NCBI GenBank assembly: GCA_934247115.1
Contig: CAKQIY010000004.1
Span: 49,015-113,014, forward strand
DNA: 64,000 nt
From: an uncultured Coprococcus sp.
GTDB taxonomy: Bacteria > Bacillota > Clostridia > Lachnospirales > Lachnospiraceae
Direction of reading: 5' to 3'
Shown: one piece after another, positions 16,641 through 26,139 of the stretch
How positions within the stretch are numbered: the stretch's first letter is position 1
Layout of the letters: each line of letters begins with the position of its first letter
Made by a program: the position numbers and the translations under genes
The notes under the pieces: model-generated
Database searches by the model: none
What the model was told of the DNA's origin: nothing
What the model saw: the letters and a program-made list of their open reading frames with translations, nothing else

Positions 16641-19070
16641 ATGAATACACCAATTTCATGGATAAAGGCATATGTTCCTGATCTGGACGTGACAGCTCAG
16701 GAGTTTGTAGATGCCATGACTCTCTCAGGATCACATGTAGAGGGTTACGAACAGAAGGATAAGAATCTTGACAAGATCGTTGTCGGCAAGATTCTCACTA
16801 TGGAGAAGCATCCGGATGCGGACAAGCTTGTAGTATGTCAGGTAGATGTTGGACAGGCGGAGCCTCTTCAGATCGTGACCGGAGCAAAGAATGTAAAGGT
16901 CAATGATCTCATCCCACTTGTACTTGACGGTGGTAAGGTTGCGGCAGCACACGGCGACAACAATGAGTACCCTGACGGAATCAAGATCAAGAAGGGTAAG
17001 CTCAGAGGAGTTGAGTCAAATGGTATGATGTGCGGTATAGAGGAGCTTGGTTCATCAAGAGACTTCTATCCGGAAGCACCGGAGGATGGCGTGTATGTAT
17101 TCCCGGTGGAGTCAGGTGTGAAGCCGGGCGATGATGCTGTGAAGGCACTTGGACTTGACGATGTGGTAGTTGAGTACGAGATCACATCCAACAGAGTTGA
17201 CTGTTTCTCAATGATCGGTATGGCAAGAGAGGCAGCAGCTACATTTGACAAGTCATTTTACCCACCAGTGGTAACAAAGACAGGAAATGACGAGGACGTC
17301 AATGACTATATATCAGTAGAGGTAAAGGACCCTGACCTCTGCCCTAGATACACAGCAAGGGTTGTCAAGAATCTGAAGATCGGACCTTCACCAAAGTGGA
17401 TGCAGCAGAGACTTGCTTCACAGGGAATCCGTTCGATCAACAACCTGGTCGATATAACAAACTACGTTATGGAAGAGTACGGACAGCCAATGCACGCATA
17501 TGATCTCAGCACCATAGCTGGCAACAAGATCGTAGTACGCCGTGCAAATGACGGAGATACATTTGTCACACTTGATGGACAGGAGAGAAAGCTTGACCAT
17601 GACGTTCTGATGATCTGTGATGGCGAGAAGGAGATCGGTATCGCCGGAATCATGGGAGGAGAGAACTCCATGGTAACAGACAGCATCGATACACTGCTCT
17701 TTGAGGCAGCCTGCTTCGATGGAACAAATATCAGACTTTCATCGAGAAGAATCGGTCTTGCAACTGATGCGGCAGCCAAGTTCACAAAAGGACTTGATCC
17801 AAATCTTGCAATGGAGGCAATAGACAGAGCGTGCCAGCTCATCGAGGAGATGGGCGCAGGTGAGGTAGTCGGCGGAGCTGTCGATGTATATCCAAATCCT
17901 GTACAGGACAAGAAGCTTCCATTTGAGCCGGACAAGATGAACGCACTTCTCGGAACAGATGTTGAGCCTGAGAAGATGCTGTACTACTTCGGCAGACTTG
18001 GACTCACATATGATGCAGAGACAAACACTCTGGATGTGCCAAGTTTCAGACAGGATCTGAACTGCATGGCAGATCTCGCAGAGGAAGTTGCAAGATTCTA
18101 CGGATATGACAACATTCCTGTGTCACTTCCAAGGGGTGAGGCTACAGTTGGTAAGCTTCCATATGACCAGATGATCAATGCCATCGCAAGGGATGTCCTT
18201 GAGGCAAATGGTTTCTCTGGCGGCATGTGCTACTCATTCGAGAGCCCTAAGGTATTTGACAAGCTGCTACTTCCTGCTGACAGCGAGTTTAGAAAGACAG
18301 TTACAATAGCAAATCCTCTTGGTGAGGACTTCAGTATCATGAGAACTGTATCACTGAACGGTGTTCTCACATCACTGGCAACCAACTATAATAGAAAGAA
18401 CAAGGTTGCAAGACTTTATGAGTTCGGAAATGTATATCTTCCAAAGTCACTTCCACTCACAGAGCTTCCAGAGGAGAGAATGAAGCTGACTATCGGTATG
18501 TATGGCCAGGGAGATTTCTTTGATCTCAAGGGAGTACTTGAGGAGCTGACAGATAAGGTTGGTCTCAAGGGTCAGGTGACATACGAGCCTGAGTCAGAGT
18601 ACACATTCCTTCATCCGGGCCGTCAGGCAAAGCTCAAGAAGGGCAACCTGACCATCGGATTTATCGGACAGGTACATCCTGAGGTATGCGACAACTACAA
18701 CCTTAAGGGTGAGGTATATGTTGCAGTCATAGATATGCCTACACTGGTTATGCTGTCAAGCTTCGATATCAAGTATGAAGGAATTGCAAAGTTCCCTGGA
18801 AGTACAAGAGATCTGAGTCTTGTTGTGGACAAGGGAATATTCGTCGGACAGATAGAGGAAGTCATCAAGAAGTGCGGCGGCAAGCTGCTTGAGAGCTATA
18901 AACTCTTCGATGTATACGAGGGCGAGCAGATCGCAAAGGGCAAGAAGTCAGTTGCTTACACCATGACATTCCGTGCAAAGGACAGAACACTTGAGACGTC
19001 AGAGGTCGATGGAATCATCGCCAAGATCCTCAAGGAGCTTGGAAAGCTTGGAATAGAGATCAGAGCGTAA
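16641..19070 (+). CDS. pheT: Phenylalanine-tRNA ligase beta subunit
   Basis: The 809-residue length is normal for the family. Domains in order: tRNA-binding OB fold (about 40-150, KHPDADKLVVCQVDVG), the B3/B4 editing domain (about 210-390), B5 (about 405-480), the synthetase-like core, and a C-terminal anticodon-binding fold (about 715-809, KFPGSTRDLSLVVDK). The editing site removes mischarged Tyr. AGGAGG precedes ATG 16641, and a long terminator ends the operon 35 bp after the stop. Confidence 0.97.
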   Translation: MNTPISWIKAYVPDLDVTAQEFVDAMTLSGSHVEGYEQKDKNLDKIVVGKILTMEKHPDADKLVVCQVDVGQAEPLQIVTGAKNVKVNDLIPLVLDGGKVAAAHGDNNEYPDGIKIKKGKLRGVESNGMMCGIEELGSSRDFYPEAPEDGVYVFPVESGVKPGDDAVKALGLDDVVVEYEITSNRVDCFSMIGMAREAAATFDKSFYPPVVTKTGNDEDVNDYISVEVKDPDLCPRYTARVVKNLKIGPSPKWMQQRLASQGIRSINNLVDITNYVMEEYGQPMHAYDLSTIAGNKIVVRRANDGDTFVTLDGQERKLDHDVLMICDGEKEIGIAGIMGGENSMVTDSIDTLLFEAACFDGTNIRLSSRRIGLATDAAAKFTKGLDPNLAMEAIDRACQLIEEMGAGEVVGGAVDVYPNPVQDKKLPFEPDKMNALLGTDVEPEKMLYYFGRLGLTYDAETNTLDVPSFRQDLNCMADLAEEVARFYGYDNIPVSLPRGEATVGKLPYDQMINAIARDVLEANGFSGGMCYSFESPKVFDKLLLPADSEFRKTVTIANPLGEDFSIMRTVSLNGVLTSLATNYNRKNKVARLYEFGNVYLPKSLPLTELPEERMKLTIGMYGQGDFFDLKGVLEELTDKVGLKGQVTYEPESEYTFLHPGRQAKLKKGNLTIGFIGQVHPEVCDNYNLKGEVYVAVIDMPTLVMLSSFDIKYEGIAKFPGSTRDLSLVVDKGIFVGQIEEVIKKCGGKLLESYKLFDVYEGEQIAKGKKSVAYTMTFRAKDRTLETSEVDGIIAKILKELGKLGIEIRA

Positions 19071-19104
19071 TAGCTGATAACCAGCTCGATATTATATATT
19101 TTAA

Positions 19105-19170
19105 ATACCACCCGGTAACAGACCGCAAATGAGATGTACCTCAGAAGGTCTGTGACCGGGTGGTATTTTT
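19105..19170 (+). terminator. Terminator after pheST
   Basis: ATACCACCCGGT...CAGACC (19105-19124) pairs with GGTCTG...ACCGGGTGGTAT (19147-19165) around a loop, followed by T5. Confidence 0.92.
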
Positions 19171-19335
19171 ATGTTGAACGCTGAGAGGCGGGATGGTAAG
19201 GTATGTAAAAGGATTTTTACACTGTATCCGGGGCAAGGACAAAGCCTTTTGATGGAAAAGATGTGATATGGGTGTTAGCATTTGCTCAGATAGAGGACTC
19301 AGAGTGATTGATAAAGGAGGTAAAAGAGGAAGAAC

Positions 19336-19929
19336 ATGGAGATTGGAAATAAGATAAAGGAAGCGAGAAACGGAGCCGGGTTAACCCAGGATCAGGCTGC
19401 TGAGAAGATAATGGTTTCGAGGCAGACGATATCCAACTGGGAAAACGGAAAGACCATGCCAGATATTGTCAGCGTGATCAAAATGAGTGATCTCTATCAT
19501 ATCAGTCTGGATGAACTGTTGAAAGGAGATCAGAATATGATGAAAAAGATAGAGAAGGACACAAATATCGTAAGGTCCAACAGCAGGCTTATCGCGGTGG
19601 GCATAGTGGCTATCATAGTGGCTGTAGTTGTCACATTTGCAAGTATCATGACGGGAAATGCGGTGTTGGATTTCCTTGCGGCGGCGCTTCCGTGGGTATT
19701 CATGGGGATTGCCCTTGCGTGTTTTCTTGCAACGAGAAAGCCTGATGAGAACACGCCGAAGCTCAGGGTGGTAGGATTTATACCTATCATGATAGGCGTG
19801 ATGTTTATGATAGGTGGAATATATCTGATGAACGCATGTATGTGGAGAGGGATTGGAATTGGAGCTCTGATTGTAGGCATTGTACTGAATGGAGTTGGAC
19901 TGGCGGTTTTATTTTACAGAAAAAAGTAG
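19336..19929 (+). CDS. XRE-family regulator with membrane domain
   Basis: Residues 5-60 are a Cro/CI-type helix-turn-helix (KEARNGAGLTQDQAAEKI, then SRQTISNWENGKTMPD). Residues 80-195 contain about four hydrophobic helices, so the regulator is probably held at the membrane. Proteins of this build are common in Firmicutes and often regulate transport or envelope stress genes; the target here is unknown. AAGGAGG with an A-rich spacer precedes ATG 19336. A hairpin with a T7 tract lies about 60 bp after the stop. Confidence 0.85.
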   Translation: MEIGNKIKEARNGAGLTQDQAAEKIMVSRQTISNWENGKTMPDIVSVIKMSDLYHISLDELLKGDQNMMKKIEKDTNIVRSNSRLIAVGIVAIIVAVVVTFASIMTGNAVLDFLAAALPWVFMGIALACFLATRKPDENTPKLRVVGFIPIMIGVMFMIGGIYLMNACMWRGIGIGALIVGIVLNGVGLAVLFYRKK

Positions 19930-19987
19930 ACATGGAAAGCGTTGTTTGCTGTCCTTGAAATATTTGTAATAGTAGTATAATATGTAA

Positions 19988-20038
19988 CTGTTTGGCGCAG
20001 ATATATTGTATATATCCAGCGTCAGACAGCTATTTTTT
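19988..20038 (+). terminator. Hairpin with T7 tract between the XRE gene and queA
   Basis: CTGTTTGGCGC pairs with GCGTCAGACAG (two G-T pairs) and GATATAT with ATATATC, followed by ATTTTTTT. It is most simply the terminator of the XRE gene. A TATAAT at 19976-19981 lies directly before it, preceded by TTGAAA with a short 15-bp spacer, so an attenuator in the queA leader is a weaker alternative. Confidence 0.75.
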
Positions 20039-20153
20039 TGACCAAGGTGTCAGAGAATATGATTACACAAGAAGTGAAACAGCAGTGTAAATTTGAAAAC
20101 ACGTTTTGTGTTTCTCAGAACATGATAGATTAGAAGATGCGAGGAATTACGAT

Positions 20154-21221
20154 ATGATGAAATTAACAGACTTTTACTATGATCTGCCACAGGAGCTTAT
20201 CGCGCAGGATCCACTCCTCAAGAGAAGTGAGTCCCGTCTAATGGTCCTGAACAGAAAAGACAATACGATAGAGCACAAGCACTTTTATGATGTGATAGAC
20301 TACCTGAATCCGGGGGACTGTCTTGTCATCAACGACACAAGGGTTCTCCCTGCCAGACTTATGGGCGTCAAGGAGGACACTGGAGCATCCATAGAGGTAC
20401 TTCTCCTGAAACGCAAGGATGACTGTACATGGGAGACTTTGGTAAAGCCGGGTAAAAAGTGTAAAGTAGGAGCTCGTATAGTATTTGGATCAGAGTCAAA
20501 TGAACCTGATCCAGAGTCAGGGCTTATAAAGGGCAAGCTGGTAGGTGAGGTCGTCGATATAGTTGAGGAAGGCAACAGACTCATCAGATTCGAGTTTGAC
20601 GGAATATTTGAGGAGATCCTAGACGAACTGGGACAGATGCCGCTACCTCCATATATCACACATAAGCTTGAGGATAAGAACAGGTATCAGACGGTATACG
20701 CAGAGCATGATGGTTCAGCGGCAGCGCCGACTGCAGGACTCCACTTTACAACAGAGCTGCTTGATCAGATCAAAGCGAAGGGAATCAAGATAGCACACGT
20801 GACACTCCATGTCGGCCTTGGAACATTCAGACCGGTGAAGGAGGAGAATATTCTGGATCACCATATGCACTCTGAGTTCTGTATCATTGAGCAGGAAGCC
20901 GCTGATATGATCAACGAGACAAAGGCTGCTGGCGGAAGAGTCGTGTCCGTTGGAACTACAAGTACAAGAACACTTGAGTCCATGTCGGACGATGACGGAA
21001 CAGTACATGCAGGAAGCAGATGGACGGATATATTTATTTATCCTGGATACAAGTTCAAGGTTATTGACGCGCTCATCACGAATTTCCATCTGCCTGAGTC
21101 AACGCTTCTTATGCTTGTTTCTGCGCTCTACGACAGAGAGCATATACTTGAGGCGTACAAGGTGGCGGTTGAGGAGAAGTACAGATTCTTTTCATTTGGC
21201 GATGCTATGCTGATAAAATAA
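20154..21221 (+). CDS. queA: S-adenosylmethionine:tRNA ribosyltransferase-isomerase
   Basis: The 355-residue protein makes epoxyqueuosine by moving the ribosyl part of SAM to preQ1 in tRNA. Motifs of the family are present: [15 protein letters not shown] at the N-terminus, [25 protein letters not shown] and [15 protein letters not shown] use ATG 20154 (the first of two adjacent ATGs) with GAGGA upstream; a longer open frame to 20106 has no support. No preQ1 riboswitch was recognised in front of it. Confidence 0.96.
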   Translation: MMKLTDFYYDLPQELIAQDPLLKRSESRLMVLNRKDNTIEHKHFYDVIDYLNPGDCLVINDTRVLPARLMGVKEDTGASIEVLLLKRKDDCTWETLVKPGKKCKVGARIVFGSESNEPDPESGLIKGKLVGEVVDIVEEGNRLIRFEFDGIFEEILDELGQMPLPPYITHKLEDKNRYQTVYAEHDGSAAAPTAGLHFTTELLDQIKAKGIKIAHVTLHVGLGTFRPVKEENILDHHMHSEFCIIEQEAADMINETKAAGGRVVSVGTTSTRTLESMSDDDGTVHAGSRWTDIFIYPGYKFKVIDALITNFHLPESTLLMLVSALYDREHILEAYKVAVEEKYRFFSFGDAMLIK

Positions 21222-21293
21222 GGTGGCTAACGATGTGCCCCAGTCACATGGACAGATTGGTAAGGATCAATGTTGGACTGACAGGAGATAATT

Positions 21294-21839
21294 ATGGGAA
21301 AGAGGATATGTGTGGTATTCCCGGGAATCGGGTATCACACCGATAAACCGTTACTTTACTACAGTAAAAAATATATGATGGCACATGGATATGATATTGT
21401 TGATGTGACATACGGCAAGCTTTCGGGACATCTCCCTGAGGAGATACAGAAGGTATTTGATGATGGCTGGAATAAAGCAGTAGATACTCTGAAGAATGTG
21501 GATTTCTCGGAGACTGAGGATATAGTATTTCTGTCAAAGAGTATAGGTACAGTTATATCTGCAAGATATGCGGCGGAGACAGGGCTGAAGGTACGGAATA
21601 TATACTTCACTCCGCTTGAACTCACCCTGCAATATGCCAATTCAAATGGCATAGCCTTTCACGGAACAGCAGATCCGCTTGTGAACACGGATGAGCTGAC
21701 AAGACTTTGTGAGGCTAAGAGTATACCGCTTTACACATACGAGGGCGGAAATCATTCAATAGAGACAAAGGATATTCTATGGAACATAAGAACGCAGGAA
21801 GACATAGCGGAAAAATATATAGATTATTTGAACTTCTAG
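21294..21839 (+). CDS. Small alpha/beta-hydrolase-like protein
   Basis: The 181-residue protein has an alpha/beta-hydrolase layout: a beta strand with GIGYHTDKPLLYY near the N-terminus, a likely nucleophile elbow SKSIGT (SxSxG in place of GxSxG) near residue 81, a possible acid in HGTADPLV, and a late His in GGNHSIE. It is short for the fold, so it probably has a minimal cap. The substrate is unknown. Its end overlaps the next gene by 61 bp. Confidence 0.65.
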   Translation: MGKRICVVFPGIGYHTDKPLLYYSKKYMMAHGYDIVDVTYGKLSGHLPEEIQKVFDDGWNKAVDTLKNVDFSETEDIVFLSKSIGTVISARYAAETGLKVRNIYFTPLELTLQYANSNGIAFHGTADPLVNTDELTRLCEAKSIPLYTYEGGNHSIETKDILWNIRTQEDIAEKYIDYLNF

Positions 21840-22243
21840 GACATACAGAGGGGCAGTTATATATTGCGGAGATAGCAGTGCTCATAACACTGCTTATCGG
21901 CACGGCGGTATATATACTGCTCCTTCGTGTCCTGCCGGATACATCATGGCTTGAGGGATGTCAGATACGCCGGTTTACAGGGGTGATATGTCCCGCATGC
22001 GGTACGACAAGGGCTGTACTTGCCATGCTCCACGGACATCTGCTGACGGCGTTGTATTATCATGTGGCGACCGTGTACCTGGCGTGCATCTGTATCATAT
22101 ATCTGGTGGGCAATACGATCAGGCTTGCAACGAAGGGCAGGACGCCGCTTGTGAGATTCCGGCTGTGGTATGTGTATGTGTGGCTTGGGATATTTGCGGT
22201 GTCTTACGTGGTGAAGCTGGTGGTGCCGGGGTACGTCATATAA
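21779..22243 (+). CDS. DUF2752 membrane protein
   Basis: The 154-residue protein has three or four membrane helices and the DUF2752 signature CPACGTTRAVLAMLHG (about residue 75). Function of the family is unknown. The assigned start lies 61 bp inside the previous gene; a shorter form from a later start is possible, since the first membrane helix begins only near residue 30. Confidence 0.8.
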   Translation: MEHKNAGRHSGKIYRLFELLGHTEGQLYIAEIAVLITLLIGTAVYILLLRVLPDTSWLEGCQIRRFTGVICPACGTTRAVLAMLHGHLLTALYYHVATVYLACICIIYLVGNTIRLATKGRTPLVRFRLWYVYVWLGIFAVSYVVKLVVPGYVI

Positions 22244-22318
22244 TGAGAGCAAGTTGAGTAGGCGTGCGCATGTCATCGCGCTTACGCACGACGACATATG
22301 ATTTAAGGAGTGGATTTT

Positions 22319-22795
22319 ATGAGACTTATGATAAAACAACGGGTATTTGCCTGGACAGATACCTATGATATATACGATGAATGGGGAAACAAAAAATATT
22401 TTGTGAAGTCGGAGGCGTTCCGGCTGACGCATCAGGTCCACGTATATGATCTTGCTGGGAATGAGATAGGACTGGTAAGTCAGAGATTATTCACGTTCCT
22501 GCCGACATTTGACATCAGTGTGGGTGGCAGACCGTGTGGAAGTATCAAGAAGGAATTTACATTCTTCAAGCCTTCGTACAGTATTGAGTATGGAGGATGG
22601 CAGTGTGATGGAGATTTCCTTTCATGGAATTACAGTGTCACAGCTGGGAGCAGGCTGGTGGCAAATATAGCAAAGCAGCTTCTCAGTTGGGGCGATACAT
22701 ATACACTTGATATTATAGATCCGGGTGATGAGATCATGGCGCTTATGCTTGTGATTGCTATTGATGCGGCCAATTGTTCGCAGAATAATAATTAA
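22319..22795 (+). CDS. LURP-one-related (YxjI-like) protein
   Basis: The 158-residue protein has the beta-rich LOR fold: RLMIKQRVFAWTDTYDIYDE at the start, then VYDLAGNEIGLVSQR and a repeat of short strands with conserved Gly and aromatic residues. LOR proteins are tubby-like barrels of unclear function in bacteria. AAGGAG sits eight bases before ATG 22319, which decides the start over an upstream GTG at 22310. Confidence 0.8.
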   Translation: MRLMIKQRVFAWTDTYDIYDEWGNKKYFVKSEAFRLTHQVHVYDLAGNEIGLVSQRLFTFLPTFDISVGGRPCGSIKKEFTFFKPSYSIEYGGWQCDGDFLSWNYSVTAGSRLVANIAKQLLSWGDTYTLDIIDPGDEIMALMLVIAIDAANCSQNNN

Positions 22796-22872
22796 TTTTT
22801 TAGAATTTTATATAAATTTTATATAAACATGAAGAAAATAGGAATGTATGAGGAGACAGGCAGGAAATAACC

Positions 22873-23769
22873 ATGAATAAGATGGCAAAGTATGTTGTTA
22901 TCATAGCCTGCATATTGGTAATGGTGGTGTTGCTGCCATTAGGTTATGTTAGATATAAGACGCGTTACGAAGCTGAACAGATAAGTACGTCAACGTCCCC
23001 AGATGGTGATTATGAGCTTGTGATCTATTCAGTTGGTGAGCCGGATTTCCCGTTTGGAGCTGCCCATGGAAGGCTGGTGCTAAAGGATAAAGAGAAGACT
23101 GTTGCATATATGCCGTTTGAAGTAGCAAATGACGGTGCAAGATTTGACGACAGCGATCTTGAGACGACATGGTACATTGATCGCGTTGAGGTGGTAGTGT
23201 CCGGCTCTGAACAGCGTGACGAGCTTGTGACCTTGCATTTTAATGGGCAGACCAGCAGTAGACGTCTCACGGCCAGATATAGAAAAGAAGATAAGTCTAT
23301 AGAAAAAGACAGCGAGCAAGACTCTGCAGCAACGGAAAAAGGTTCCGATGACAGCAGAGAGGATGTGGATAACTCCGCTGATTACGCTGTTGATTCCGCA
23401 ACAGAGGATCAGCCAGAAAATAAGGCAATTACAGCGGGGTATCAGGCGATCTTTGAGAAATATTCAGATGCCACTGTTGGAAAGTTTGAAGTGTATTACG
23501 GCGCCTCGGAGTCAGAATCGAGATGTATATTGTCAGAAGATGATAATTCAGTGGAATACATTGTATATGATGGCAAGTCAGAAAATGGGAAGTGTGGATT
23601 GTATGTAAGGTATCGCACTGAAAAAGGCAGGGATGGAACATATGATTATGGCAGCGCCGAAATAAAAGATATCTATGCATATGTATTTTCCAGTGGAGAA
23701 GTGATAAGTAGCGGGAAAACAAACTGGGAAGATACCGGAACAGATGAGTTTGAGCGTGCAACGGAGTAA
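22873..23769 (+). CDS. Membrane-anchored extracytoplasmic protein, unknown
   Basis: The 298-residue protein begins with one hydrophobic helix (about 6-24, VVIIACILVMVVLLPLG) and has no lipobox. A folded beta-rich part (30-135, starting TSTSPDGDYELVIYSVGEPD) is followed by a disordered acidic linker (140-185, rich in Asp, Ser, Glu) and a second small domain (190-290). The first part recalls DUF5412-like proteins, but I am not sure. It stands alone between the LOR gene and the toxin module. Confidence 0.6.
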   Translation: MNKMAKYVVIIACILVMVVLLPLGYVRYKTRYEAEQISTSTSPDGDYELVIYSVGEPDFPFGAAHGRLVLKDKEKTVAYMPFEVANDGARFDDSDLETTWYIDRVEVVVSGSEQRDELVTLHFNGQTSSRRLTARYRKEDKSIEKDSEQDSAATEKGSDDSREDVDNSADYAVDSATEDQPENKAITAGYQAIFEKYSDATVGKFEVYYGASESESRCILSEDDNSVEYIVYDGKSENGKCGLYVRYRTEKGRDGTYDYGSAEIKDIYAYVFSSGEVISSGKTNWEDTGTDEFERATE

Positions 23770-23773
23770 GCTG

Positions 23774-23842
23774 TTGTGAATAGTCCATGAACTGTGGTAA
23801 AATAAGACTATGTAAATCATAAATTATATACATGTATATAAT
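23774..23842 (+). promoter_or_regulatory. Promoter and 20-bp palindromic operator of the zeta-toxin module
   Basis: TTGTGA (23774-23779) and TAAAAT (23798-23803) with an 18-bp spacer form a likely promoter. Downstream lies a perfect 20-bp palindrome, ATTATATACATGTATATAAT (23823-23842), 24 bp before the first start codon. The palindrome also contains a second TATAAT. Autoregulation by the upstream small protein is an inference. Confidence 0.5.
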
Positions 23843-23866
23843 ATAAAGTATGAAGGTGGTGTTTGT

Positions 23867-24097
23867 ATGACAACAGTGAGTACTAAAAGTGGGAAGATAA
23901 TAAATGTAGTATCAAGAGAAGAAGAAAGTAAAACGTTAACGTTGTCGGATCGGGAGATGGATGCCAGAGCTGTTGAGGCGGTGAAGGCTGCAATAAATAA
24001 AGCCAAAGTCTGTAAAAAACCCATAGCTGGATATGATAAAGAGAATAAAAAAGCATATATTGAATATGCAAATGGAGAGATAAAATATGCAAAATAG
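23867..24097 (+). CDS. Putative antitoxin of the zeta-toxin pair
   Basis: The 76-residue protein has no family I can name. It is hydrophilic, with a helical middle part (DREMDARAVEAVKAAINKA) and a Lys/Tyr-rich end. Its position suggests an antitoxin: it precedes the zeta-type toxin gene and overlaps it by 11 bp. AAGGTGG lies before ATG 23867. It does not resemble the epsilon antitoxin of the plasmid system. Confidence 0.55.
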   Translation: MTTVSTKSGKIINVVSREEESKTLTLSDREMDARAVEAVKAAINKAKVCKKPIAGYDKENKKAYIEYANGEIKYAK

Positions 24098-24641
24098 AAA
24101 GCCGATGGTTCTTGTTTTTGCCGGCCCAAATGGTTCTGGTAAAAGTACAATCACGTCTTTTTTTGAAAAAGTCGGAAGATATACAAATGCAGACGATATA
24201 GTTATGTCGACAGGAATGACTAACATTGATGCTGCAATTCTTGTGGATAAAATGAGATATGAATCCATAGAGGAAAACGAAGATTTTACATTCGAAACTG
24301 TTTTATCATCAGAATATAAAATGGATATACTTAGGAAGGCTAAGGATGAAGGATATTTTATTAAGTGTGTATTTGTGTTGACAATTGATCCTGCAATAAA
24401 TATCCTGCGAATAGAGTCAAGGGTTGCATCTGGTGGGCATGATGTGGAACACACAAAGGTTATAGATAGATATTATAAGTCATTAGGGCATATAAAAGAG
24501 CTGATAGATATATGTGATATTTTACATGTTTATGATAACACAGAGAGTCCGAAGAGAATTATTCGTAAACATAAAGATGATTTGTCTATATATCCAAATG
24601 AATATTGGACAGATCAGGATATCATTAAATTATTAGGATAA
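24087..24641 (+). CDS. Zeta-toxin-family kinase
   Basis: The 184-residue protein is a P-loop kinase of the zeta toxin type: Walker A FAGPNGSGKSTITSFF at residues 9-24, an N-A-D-D segment at about 34 where zeta toxins bind the sugar nucleotide, FTFETVLSS near 68, and a lid-type Arg in RIESRVASGGHDV. Zeta toxins phosphorylate UDP-N-acetylglucosamine and block wall synthesis. Chromosomal members of this short type are less studied and could have other small-molecule targets. The start overlaps the upstream gene by 11 bp. A terminator follows closely. Confidence 0.85.
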   Translation: MQNRKPMVLVFAGPNGSGKSTITSFFEKVGRYTNADDIVMSTGMTNIDAAILVDKMRYESIEENEDFTFETVLSSEYKMDILRKAKDEGYFIKCVFVLTIDPAINILRIESRVASGGHDVEHTKVIDRYYKSLGHIKELIDICDILHVYDNTESPKRIIRKHKDDLSIYPNEYWTDQDIIKLLG

Positions 24642-24653
24642 AAAAACATTAAC

Positions 24654-24711
24654 AAAGTCGCCATTGTTATCTACGATGCTATGCATCCTACGATAACAGT
24701 GGCGACTTTTA
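24654..24711. terminator. Bidirectional terminator between the toxin gene and aroA
   Basis: AAAGTCGCCATTGTTATC pairs with GATAACAGTGGCGACTTTT with one mismatch. A-rich and T-rich flanks let it serve both convergent transcripts. Confidence 0.88.
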
Positions 24712-24734
24712 TTATAAAGAGCTCTATATCTATT

Positions 24735-26012
24735 TTACCTCTCCAACCCTGCCAGATCATCATAGAATCCCGGATATGAGATGTTCACACATTCAGCTCC
24801 GGTGATGTCAGTATCACCATCAGCGTTAAGTCCTGCGATGGCAAAACTCATGGCAATCCTGTGGTCAAGGTGGCTGTCGATCACGGCTCCGTGAAGAGGC
24901 TTTCCGCCACGTATGATCATTCCGTCATCGGTTGCGGTTATGTCTGCGCCCATGGATGAGAGGGCGTTTACCATGACATCAATTCTGTTGGATTCCTTGA
25001 CCTTGAGCTCTTGGGCATCCCTGATGATAGTCTCGCCATCTGCAAAGCATGCGAGAACTGCTATGGCAGGGATCTCATCTATGAGCTTTGGTATGATGGA
25101 ACCCTCAATGACACCGCCCTTAAGGCTTGATGTCTTGACGGTGATATCAGCAGTTGGCTCACCGCATCCGCTCACTACATTGGAGTATTCCATATTGCCG
25201 CCCATGGCCTTGATTACTTCCAGTATTCCGTCTCTGGTCGGGTTGATGCCAACATTCTTGATGGTGATGCATGAGTTCGGAGTGATAAGTCCTGCAACAA
25301 GGAAGTAAGCAGCTGATGATATATCTCCAGGTACAAGTATCTTCTGTCCCAAGAGCTTTGAGGCAGGCTTTACAGTAGCCGTAGTTCCCTCAGTTCTTAT
25401 ATCACCGCCGAATGACTCAAGCATGAGCTCAGTGTGGTTTCTTGACACATATGGTTCGGTGACACTTGTCTCGCTGTCCGCATAGAGTCCGGCAAGGAGT
25501 ACACATGACTTTACCTGTGCTGATGCGACAGGGGAGTTGTAGTGTATTCCATGGAGCTCCTTTCCGTTTATAAGGAGTGGAGCACAGTCGTTACCAAGCT
25601 CGGATGTGATGTCAGCACCCATCATGGACAGAGGAGTCATGATCCTTTTCATAGGTCTCTTGCATATCGATGCATCACCTATGAGTCTGCTTGCAAATGG
25701 CTGAGCGGCAAGGATACCCGATATAAGCCTGGTGGTTGTTCCACTGTTGCCGACATCTAGTGTGCCTTCAGGCTTTGACAGTCCATGCAGTCCTTTGCCG
25801 TGTACAGTAACGACACTGCCATCATAATCAATATCTATACCCATCTGTCTGAAACAGTTCATCGAGGAAATGCAGTCGGCACCGTTTAAGAATCCGTGTA
25901 CTTCTGTTATTCCATCTGCGATTGAGCCGAACATGATGGAGCGGTGGGAGATGGATTTGTCTCCCGGTATGGTTATCTCTCCGTTAAGTGATTTTACTCT
26001 GTTGATCTTCAT
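24735..26012 (-). CDS. aroA: 3-phosphoshikimate 1-carboxyvinyltransferase (EPSP synthase)
   Basis: The 425-residue protein catalyses the sixth step of the shikimate pathway, joining shikimate 3-phosphate and PEP. Motifs: GDKSISHRSIMFG near the N-terminus, LDVGNSGTTTRLISGILA near residue 85, PGDISSAAYFLVA near 228, and KESNRIDVMVNALSSMGA near 345. It lies downstream of tyrA on the same strand with 127 bp between them, so the two aromatic-pathway genes may be co-transcribed. Confidence 0.96.
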   Translation of the reverse strand: MKINRVKSLNGEITIPGDKSISHRSIMFGSIADGITEVHGFLNGADCISSMNCFRQMGIDIDYDGSVVTVHGKGLHGLSKPEGTLDVGNSGTTTRLISGILAAQPFASRLIGDASICKRPMKRIMTPLSMMGADITSELGNDCAPLLINGKELHGIHYNSPVASAQVKSCVLLAGLYADSETSVTEPYVSRNHTELMLESFGGDIRTEGTTATVKPASKLLGQKILVPGDISSAAYFLVAGLITPNSCITIKNVGINPTRDGILEVIKAMGGNMEYSNVVSGCGEPTADITVKTSSLKGGVIEGSIIPKLIDEIPAIAVLACFADGETIIRDAQELKVKESNRIDVMVNALSSMGADITATDDGMIIRGGKPLHGAVIDSHLDHRIAMSFAIAGLNADGDTDITGAECVNISYPGFYDDLAGLER

Positions 26013-26139
26013 AATTTCTCAGTATTCCTTTATTCTAGTGTAATATGCCTGGTTATAATATTTTATTCTCCGGCTTAATATAAAATGAGCCGCGAATTTA
26101 TTTGCCGATAAGTGACAGTAAGATTATAACTGCTTTTAC

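Noticed and set aside
19955..19981. Promoter just before the hairpin upstream of queA
   Set aside because: TTGAAA and TATAAT are only 15 bp apart, and the hairpin is better explained as the terminator of the XRE gene.
20106..20153. Earlier start of queA
   Set aside because: The extra 16 residues do not resemble QueA and lack a ribosome site.
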